A stretch of 38,952 nucleotides of DNA from Mucilaginibacter sp. (GTDB lineage Bacteria > Bacteroidota > Bacteroidia > Sphingobacteriales > Sphingobacteriaceae). This document shows, piece after piece, positions 8,156 through 17,200 of the stretch. Both the position numbers and the translations under genes were made by a program. The stretch's first letter is position 1; each line of letters begins with the position of its first letter. Location: assembly GCA_028288085.1 (NCBI GenBank), contig JAQBOK010000047.1:1-38952 (forward strand). Reading direction: 5' to 3'. Below the pieces are notes generated by a model. The model saw only the letters and a program-made list of their open reading frames with translations, was not told the origin of the DNA and did no database searches.

Positions 8156-9547
8156 ATGCAAAACCACATGGTAAAAAGAATGGTTTGTGCTTTCATGATC
8201 GTGTGCATGTCAATTGCCGGGTATGCCCAAAAAAATAATATCTCTTCATTAAAGACCCAGATTGCAAATCATGCCAGTGATACAGCCGGCGTTGAATTAT
8301 TAAGGAAGCTAAGCAGGCAAATACAACCTACCAAACCAGACAGCGCGTTAATTTATGCGCAGCAGGGCCTTGATCTGGCAAGAAAACTATCCTACAGTAA
8401 AGGTGAAGCCGATTGTATGGACCGGCTTGGCGTGGTTTTATGGAAAAATGGAAAGTATGACCGCGCCCTTGCATTTTTACTCGGTTCGTTGAAACTGAGA
8501 GAGATTATTAAAGACAGGCTTGGGGTGCTAATGAGTTTAAACGATATAGGCATCGTTTATTCTGATCAACTGGATAACGTTGAGGCCCTGCGCTATCATT
8601 TTAAAGCAAAAGCCGCGGCCGAAGCATTACATGATAACAGGAGACTAAGCATTGTACTTGCAAATATTGGCAATTGCTACATAAAACTTAATAAAATAGA
8701 CTCCGCTTTAAGCTTCGAAATGCAGGCCTATACCATTCAACATGCTTTAAATGATCTGTCTACCTTATCAAATACCCTTTCTATTTTAGGTGATATAAAC
8801 TACAAAATGGGACACAATGCTTTAGCGCTTGATTATTACCGGCTAAGTGTAACCTATGCAATTAAAAATAACGATCAAAGCGGGCTTGCTGACACCTATA
8901 ACAGCACGGCGCAACTGTATAAACAAACAGGCGTAACCGATTCAAGCATATATTATGCTGAACATGCCTTAAATGCTGCAAAGGCGGCTATGTATCCCGA
9001 GGGTATTTACCACGCCAGCAGCTTACTTACTGATATTTACCGGGGGAAAAACGAACATCTTGAATTAGCCTATTTAAAAACTGCCCTTACCGCAAAGGAC
9101 AGCATGTTTAATGCCGAAAAAATTAAACAGGTGCAAACATTAAGCTTTAACGAGGCCGCCAGGCAGGTAGAAATAGCTGAGGAAAAACATCATGAGGAAG
9201 AGGCAAGGATCATCAACCTGCAAATGATAGGTATAGTAATATTTATACCGTTCTTCTTCCTGGTACTTTTACTTTTAAGCAAAAGCCATACGCACCCCAA
9301 AGTAATAGAGTTTATGGGGGTGATCTCGTTATTGCTGGTTTTTGAATTTATCACCCTATTCATTCATCCGTTCGTTCAGCGCATCAGCAATCATTTGCCC
9401 GTGCTTGAATTGGTAATATTAGTTGTGCTTGCCGCAATATTGGTACCTATGCATCATAAGCTTACACATTGGATGCGTGAAAAATTGGTTCATGAAGTGC
9501 GGCATCGTCCTAAGAAAACCATTGCAGAGATCGAAAAAAAAGAATAA
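8156..9547 (+). CDS. TPR protein with signal peptide and C-terminal transmembrane helices
   Basis: TPR-like repeats (YDRALAFLLGSLKLREIIKDRLGVLMSLNDIGIVY..., NALALDYYRLSVTYAIKNNDQSGLADTYNSTAQLYKQTG); hydrophobic IGIVIFIPFFFLVLLLLS and further helices. Confidence 0.85.
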   Translation: MQNHMVKRMVCAFMIVCMSIAGYAQKNNISSLKTQIANHASDTAGVELLRKLSRQIQPTKPDSALIYAQQGLDLARKLSYSKGEADCMDRLGVVLWKNGKYDRALAFLLGSLKLREIIKDRLGVLMSLNDIGIVYSDQLDNVEALRYHFKAKAAAEALHDNRRLSIVLANIGNCYIKLNKIDSALSFEMQAYTIQHALNDLSTLSNTLSILGDINYKMGHNALALDYYRLSVTYAIKNNDQSGLADTYNSTAQLYKQTGVTDSSIYYAEHALNAAKAAMYPEGIYHASSLLTDIYRGKNEHLELAYLKTALTAKDSMFNAEKIKQVQTLSFNEAARQVEIAEEKHHEEEARIINLQMIGIVIFIPFFFLVLLLLSKSHTHPKVIEFMGVISLLLVFEFITLFIHPFVQRISNHLPVLELVILVVLAAILVPMHHKLTHWMREKLVHEVRHRPKKTIAEIEKKE

Positions 9548-9565
9548 AATTATTGTACTAACAAT

Positions 9566-9958
9566 TCATTTTTTCTTGCATGCCATTGCAAGCAGTTCAT
9601 TTTCCTGCTTCCTGGCTATTACTATCCTGGCAATAAGTGCTGCAGGCAAAGGTTCGCCCGGTTTAAAGTGTATGGTTGAACCTAATATCTTGCAGCCGGT
9701 CAGTTCATCCTTCATGCTTTTTACTAAAGAAGAACTCATGGTATACAGGCTGCAATATTTTTTATTGGCACCAATACCTACCAGCATATAAATATGCTTA
9801 AAACAATGTACCTGATAACTGAATGTCTCCTCCGCATCAGGCACAATGGACCTGATCAGCAGATAGAGATCAGTTAAGCATTGCCTGAACTCATCATTTT
9901 GTGATGAAAGATAATGATTGAATAATGTTGGCGGATTATCTTCTTCAGGCTTGCTCAT
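9566..9958 (-). CDS. DUF1801/YdhG-like domain protein
   Basis: 130 aa; LLIRSIVPDAEETFSYQVHCFKH...YCSLYTMSSSLVKSMKDEL pattern. Confidence 0.7.
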   Translation of the reverse strand: MSKPEEDNPPTLFNHYLSSQNDEFRQCLTDLYLLIRSIVPDAEETFSYQVHCFKHIYMLVGIGANKKYCSLYTMSSSLVKSMKDELTGCKILGSTIHFKPGEPLPAALIARIVIARKQENELLAMACKKK

Positions 9959-10138
9959 GGTTCTGATTTTGGCCAGAACTAAGATACCAGAATTTGATAA
10001 ATGTTGAGCATGTGTACCAAAACATACAAAATATTTAATTTATGTGGATAAGTAGGCCTATTGTGAATAAACTCCAATTGGTTTGTTTATGCCGGGTATT
10101 GATATTTAAGCATTAAAGTAATTTTTGCTTCCTAATTA

Positions 10139-11233
10139 ATGAAAAACACTAACGTCAGAATAAAAGATATTGCCGAAAGGGCACAAGTATCCGTAGGCAC
10201 TGTGGATCGGGTTATCCATAACCGGGGGCGTGTAGCGCCCGATGTGGAGGAGCGCGTGCTGCGGATTTTACGGGATATGAACTATGAGCCCAACCTGTTA
10301 GCAAGGGCTTTAGGTTCTAAAAAGAAATATCGCATTGCAGCCCTTATTCCCGATCCTGATTATGATCCCTATTGGCACGGGCCGATGGAAGGCCTTGAAA
10401 AGGCGGAAGCAGCGGTAATGCAATACGGCGTAAGTATAAAGCAATATTTATTTAATCCCTACACCGTAGGATCATACGTACACCGGGCAAAACAGCTTAC
10501 GGCAGCAGGCGCCGACGGAATATTGGTTGCTCCTATTTTTTACCGGGAAACACTACCCTTTTTTGAAGAATGGAAAGCAAAAAACATCCCATTTGTATTG
10601 TTCAATACACAAATACCGGACTCGGGGGCACTGAGCTATGTGGGACAGGACTCTTATCAGAGTGGTATGCTGGCAGGCGGGATCATTCATTACGGGCAGT
10701 ATCCGCAATCAACCATACTGGTAGCCCATATTGATGAAGAAATAAGCAACGCCGCACATCTTATTAAAAAGGAACAGGGTTTCAGGGATTATTTTAAGCA
10801 AAATGGCCTGGAGGAACAATATAAAATCATGCGTACGCAATTAAACAGATCAGACCTGCCCAACTTTGCCGATAAGCTGAGTGGGATTATAGAAAGCATC
10901 CATAACTTGCAGAGTATTTATGTTACCACTTCTAAGGCACATTCAATAGCTGCCTATCTTGAGCAAAACAATATCAATCATATAAAATTGATAGGCTATG
11001 ACCTGCTCCCTCAAAACCTGGAGTACTTAAACAAAGGAAGGATCAACTTTTTAATCAACCAAAACCCCAAAGGACAAGGGTACTGGGGGATATATCAATT
11101 GGTGAACCACCTGGTGTTTAAAAAAGAAGTACAGGCGCTTAAATATCTTCCGCTTGACATGATTTCTAAAGAGAACGCTGCCTATTATACAAAAGATATT
11201 ATGATCTATGCAGATCATAACCTAATCGCATAG
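10139..11233 (+). CDS. LacI-family transcriptional regulator (LacI HTH plus periplasmic-binding-like domain)
   Basis: VRIKDIAERAQVSVGTVDRVIHNRGRVAPDVEERVLRILRDMNYEPNLLARAL; substrate-binding domain follows. Confidence 0.93.
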   Translation: MKNTNVRIKDIAERAQVSVGTVDRVIHNRGRVAPDVEERVLRILRDMNYEPNLLARALGSKKKYRIAALIPDPDYDPYWHGPMEGLEKAEAAVMQYGVSIKQYLFNPYTVGSYVHRAKQLTAAGADGILVAPIFYRETLPFFEEWKAKNIPFVLFNTQIPDSGALSYVGQDSYQSGMLAGGIIHYGQYPQSTILVAHIDEEISNAAHLIKKEQGFRDYFKQNGLEEQYKIMRTQLNRSDLPNFADKLSGIIESIHNLQSIYVTTSKAHSIAAYLEQNNINHIKLIGYDLLPQNLEYLNKGRINFLINQNPKGQGYWGIYQLVNHLVFKKEVQALKYLPLDMISKENAAYYTKDIMIYADHNLIA

Positions 11234-11241
11234 ATCAATAC

Positions 11242-14200
11242 CTATAGTTTTACAAATTTGGTACTCCCAACAAGGGTTTTATCCTTACTATTAAGCACTT
11301 TAACAATATAAGTACCTGGCAACAAGTCGCTAACACTGGTTTGCCATGTCGGTTGCGGAGACGTAGCCTGCCTTATCACAAGTCCCAAATTATTTGTGAC
11401 CATAATACTATAAGTAATTGGGTTATTTACATCAGGAGTAATATTGAGGTAAATGATACTCTTTGCCGGGTTAGGGAACAGGTTTAAATTATTACTAACC
11501 AGGATAGTGCTTTGGTTTGTGTTTGTATATTCAACCGATACAATTTTTGAATAGGTAATAGTGTTATTGATATCTTCTTCCTTCAGTCGGTAATAGTTTT
11601 GGCCAATGACAGGATTTTTATCAAGCAGACTATAAGTGCCAAGGTTGCTTGATGCCACGCTACCTATTACATCGAAAGTTTTACCCCCATCTATACTTCT
11701 TTCAACAGTAAAGTTAGTATAGCTCTGTTCGTTTTCAGTAGTCCATATTGCTTGTGCCCCACCTGATACCTTTTTTGCGCTGAAACCTAATAAATGCAAG
11801 GCCATTGCAGGGTTTTGGCGTATCACTAATTGAAAACGCTTACCACCATAACTATTAGTATCTGTAGAAATATTGAAGGCATACGTTGCATTTTGACGCA
11901 TATCTAACGAATCCTTTTTGTAATTGTCCATCAGCCAAATCTCATAAAGTTGAGGGATAGCCTCTACTTCAGTCATATTTAATTTATAAATACCAGCATC
12001 ATGAGCTTTTACAAATAAGGGTATAATGGTTTGTTTTATCCCTGGCAAAGGAGTCCTGTTTATAGCCAGCTCCACATTGTCGCTGGAAAAACTGGCCAGG
12101 CTTACTTTGCCGTTCCCCGGTTTATAAGGGGCATCTTCATTAACAACAAATTGTGATTTGTCAGATGAGTTAAATCCGATATAAATATCATCTGTATTAA
12201 TAGTATCCATGGCCATTTGTAAACGCAAATGCTGGTCAATGTTGTCATTATTCAAACTCGCCATACTAGCCCCTGAAGACATTAGAAGATTAAGTCCGGT
12301 ATTTTGGTTTGTGGACTTAGCCGACTCATTGAATATAAGCTGCGGACTGGTGCTACTTGTGGCCAAAACAAAAAAGCCTTGCCCGCTTACTATAGTCCTT
12401 CTGCCATGGTTAGTGTAAGTACCTCCTTTTTGATACGTATCGTAATTATAGGTAACAGGGTTAAGTTCATAAATGGTATTGCCCACATTATTGGCATATA
12501 TCCCGCTTGTGTTTGTAGTGGTGTTATATTGCTCCCAGTCAATTGAACTGGCATAAGGGTTGCCCACTAAATTAAACCCACGTACGGCAAAGTTGGTTCC
12601 TGCTCCTGCACCGGTATAGCCTAAATTAGCAGAGCCTGGCGTATACCAGTCATGCACAATTACCTGGCCCTGGTTTAAAACGCCCGTGGCAGTCATAGTA
12701 ACAGTTACAGGAGTAGTATAAGTTGTTAGTGTTTCTGTTGCTAAAGGTGCTGCTGCCCTGTTTCCCCTGAAAAAGAAAAGGAAACCATTACCAACAGGGA
12801 TATTATAGGTGGTTCCTCCACCGTTCAGGAAATAATTATGAGCAGGCACATTATTTATTGTGCTTATGCCTAAAAAATTACCACTGATAAAGGTTACGTT
12901 AGATGGGGCCAGATCTTCCCGATATAAATAAATTGTTGGGTTGCCTGTTTTATCAAAACCACCGCCAGCGTTGCCTGTAAGATAGATGCTATTTTGCAAG
13001 TAATTTACGCTATAAACATTGTTCGGACTAACCAAATAAGCATAAACGGGTGATGATGCCAGGCGGTAGCTTCTGTAACCTGCACCGCCAGTTACATAGC
13101 GCTGCACATTTACATTACCAGAAATAACGGGCCCGGATGGTATAGCGGCAATAGAAGCAGAGCTTGTGGCATCTGAAATTAAGGTTAAGAACCCTCCCGT
13201 AGCCAATGTGTTGCAAGAGCAGTTTCCAAGCATGGTTAAAACCCCCGAGCTTGCCACATTGAACAGGCCGCTTGACATGGTTTTTGTACCCGTACCGCTA
13301 AAAGTAACGTTATAAAACGTAACTCCATTACCCGCTCCCCCGGCTAAACTTTGCGTGGCCCCATTAAAGTTTACTGTAGGGGTGCTTAAATCTGCATAGT
13401 TCGAGGCATCATTAGCCAAAGTATTTGTAAAGTCGCCCGCTATGTTTAAGTTGCCCGATAAAGGAGTTTTTATACCTGTACCTGAAAATGAAATATTCTG
13501 ATAGCTTACACCTGCAGGTAAACCGGTAATGGCGGCAGATGTATAAACTGTTTGCGCAGCTCCCGAATATTCTACTGTGGTGCCGCTATTGCTAAAGGTT
13601 ATTACGTTTGTTCCTGTAGCTGAAAGCCCCGACAAGGTGGTAGTGTTTGCAAGCTGCAAGGTTGCAGCAGTTGCCGGTACCACAGCAAAAGTGGATGTAC
13701 TGGTAGCAGTGTTGGTTGTTTGAACAATACCCGAAAGTAGCGCAGTACCCCCTGCAAGCTTAAATGTTGAATTGAACAGTATAGCACCTGAGTTAGAAGA
13801 TGTTAACGACATATTTCCGGATACATTTAAATTGGAAACGTATGAAGCCATAGTTTGTGTATATGAACTTGCCAAACTGGTGTTTGCAATAATACTAATA
13901 CTGCCCGCGTTTAGCGTACCAAAACCAGAAAGCGTACAGCTATATCCAAGTCCCGAATTTGCATCACTTTGGTAAGTTATGGCACCCAGCACATTTAGAG
14001 TGGTTCCGGTATTTACAATAACCCCCCCTGGCTGTCCGCCCTTATTGCCAAATGCTATTGAGCCTACGTTAATAGTACCTGAACCTGCCATAATATTTGG
14101 AAAATTGGTAAAGGTTCTGTTTACACCAATAATCGCCTGGTCGATATTTGTTGGCACAACACCGCTAAGCCAGTTGGAGGCAGTGTTCCAATCGGAGCTG

Positions 14201-17200
14201 GTAACACCTATCCAGTCATCTGAATCGTAGCAGGATAAAGTTACTGTAGTTGTGCCGCTGCCGGTAATATTATAAGCCGAAATAGTATAAGTAGTTGCAG
14301 GAAATACTGTAGTGGGTGTACCGGTAATCTGACCGGTTGTAGTGTTGAAACTTAATCCCGGTGGCAATGGGGCGCTAATATGGTAGCCGCCGAGAGCTGT
14401 AAATTCCTTAACCGTATTGTTGCTATAATCAGACACGTATAAATTACCGCTGGCATCAGCCACAAAACCTTCCACATCAGTAAATCCGGATAAAGTATTA
14501 AGTAAAACACCGGTTGAACTATAAACCTTGATCTGATTATTGTGAGAATCTGCAACAAAGACGTTTCCCGAAGGATCAATGGATATTGCAAGCGGGTCAT
14601 TATATCCACTGCCAAACACTCCCATGTACGCCCCTGCCGGGCTGTATTCCGTGACGTTATTCCCGGTACGGTTTAAAACAAAGATATCCCCGGCCACATT
14701 AACTGCCACACCATCAGAATAGTTCATCCCAGTGGTAGAAACAGTAAGTAAAGTGGTGCCTAAAGTGCTGTATTTTTTTACAGAATTGGTGCCTGTACCG
14801 GTATTATAGGTGGCTATGTACAGGTTATCTGATCCATCAATATCTATACCCAGCGGGTGACCTAATCCAGTTATTATGGTTGACTGGTAAACCCCGCTTG
14901 AATTTAATTTATATATAGCGCCTGATCCGGTATCCATTACATAACAATTACCTGCCGAATCAAAAACCAGTCCGCATGGGCTGTTAAATGAGATACCCGA
15001 ACCAAAAGTGCCTAAATAGGCGTGACTGGGGCTATACTTGCTGATTGTTCCGCTATTATAGTTGGCTACATAAATATTACCCGCAGCATCAATAGTCATT
15101 AAACTCGGCCCGCTTAATGATGCACTGGCAAGAGATGTTCCTGTTGCGCTGTAAGCATAACCAGTAACTGCGCCGCCGGTGTTTGTAGGCGATAAAGTGG
15201 GTATTGAAGCATTAATAGGGTAATTATTTGTGGAAGGAGTGTAGCTGATAATAGGAGCATGCGGACTCACCGTTATTATTAGGGAAGTACTGCTATTTCC
15301 GGAAGCATTAATTCCTTTAATGGTAAAGGTTGTTGTTGGGAATACCACAGTTGGTGTACCGGAAATTACACCGGTAGTTGTATTGAAAGATAAACCAGTG
15401 GGTAGCGTAGTATTTATTGTATAACTTGCCGCTACACCGCCTGTATTAACTGGCGCGAATGAAGCAATAGTGCCACCAACCGTATAAGTAACTGTTGACG
15501 GGGTATAACTGATAACAGGTGCATTATTATTAACTGATAAGGTTACCGTAGTGCTTCCGCTGCCATTTGGATTGGTTGCAGTAATGGTATAAGTTATTAC
15601 CCCGGATACACCGGTAGGAGTCCCTGAAATTACCCCCGTAGAAGTATTAAATGACAGGCCTGCAGGTAATGCCGTGCTTATAGAATAACTAACTGCAGCA
15701 CCACCCGTGTTAGTTGGCGTTAGTGGAGTAATGGCCGTACCAGCTGTATAAATATTAGTTGATGGGCTATAACTGATCGCGGGGGCTTGCGGGTTCACTG
15801 TTAAGGTTACCGTGGTACTACCGGTGCCTATAACATTTGTGGCAGTTATGGTATAGGTGGTTGCTGAGGACACAATGGTAGGTGTACCTGAAATTACTCC
15901 CGTAGCGGTATTAAATGATAAACCGGCGGGCAACGCAGCGCTTATTGTATAACTACTTGCTGCACCACCTGTATTAGCAGGAGTCAATGGGGTAATAGCT
16001 GCGCCCACAATATAAATATTTGTTGATGGCGTGTAGCTGATAACAGGCGGTGTTGGATTAACACATGATAATGTTACCGTAGTAGTACCCACCCCTCCGG
16101 AATTATCAGCAGAAATTGTGTAGGTTATTACTGAAGATACTCCAAGAGGGGTACCTGAAATAACACCCGTAGTATTGCTAAATGACAAGCCCGGAGGCAA
16201 TGAAGGCCCAATTATATAACTGATTGATGAGCCTCCCGTATTAACTGGGCTTAATGATGTAATAGTTGTACCAACCGTGTAAACATTGGTTGATGGCGTG
16301 TAACTGATAACAGGGGGCGCCGGGTTAACTGTTAAAATTACCGTAGTACTTCCACTGCCCCCTACATTGATGGCGGTTATAGTATAGGTGCTTGCCCCGG
16401 ATAATGCGGTTGGCGTGCCTGAAATCACCCCGGTAGCTGTATTAAATGACAAACCAGCAGGAAGCGCTGTGTTTATGGAATAACTGGCAGCTGCACCACC
16501 AGTATTAGTTGGAGTTAATGAAACGATAGCTGTATTAACAGTGTAAACATTGGTTGATGGCGTGTAAGTAATAACAGGGGGAAGCGGATTAACTGTAAGG
16601 TTTACCGTAGTGCTTCCGCTACCAGTTACATTGGTAGCTGTAATAGTGTAAACTGTAGCTGTTGATACTGCAGTAGGTGTACCCGAAATTACACCGGTTG
16701 ATGTATTAAATATCAAACCGGCCGGTAGCGCAGTGCTAATTGAATAACTGGTAGCCGCACCACCAGTGTTAGCTGGCGTTAATGAGGTGATAGTTGTACT
16801 AATTGAATAAATATTTGTAGATGGGGAATAAGCAATGACAGGTGCTGGCGGATTAACCGTTAAGGTTACTGTGGTACTTCCACTCCCTCCCGTGTTAGTA
16901 GCTGTAATAGTGTAGGTAGTTATCGCAGATAAAACTGTTGGCGTGCCTGAAATCACTCCGGTAGCAGTGTTAAACGACAAACCCACAGGCAGAGCAGTGC
17001 TTATTGAATAGCTGGCTGCCGCACCGCCTGTATTGACAGGTGTTAACGTGGCAATAGCCGTATTAATTACATATCCATTTGTTGATGGCGTATAACTGAT
17101 AATAGGCGCAGGAGGATTAACACATGACAAGGTTACTGTAGTATTGCCGCTGCCGCCTGCATTGCTGGCGGTTATGGTATATGTTGTTACCCCGGATAAA

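Noticed and set aside
10139-11233. LacI regulator as controller of an adjacent sugar operon
   Set aside because: The next gene is convergent (8-bp gap) and no sugar-use genes are adjacent; target unknown.
12209-14230. Plus-strand and other minus-frame ORFs inside the giant repeat gene
   Set aside because: They arise by chance opposite Thr/Ser/Gly-rich coding DNA; no domain and no ribosome-binding context.
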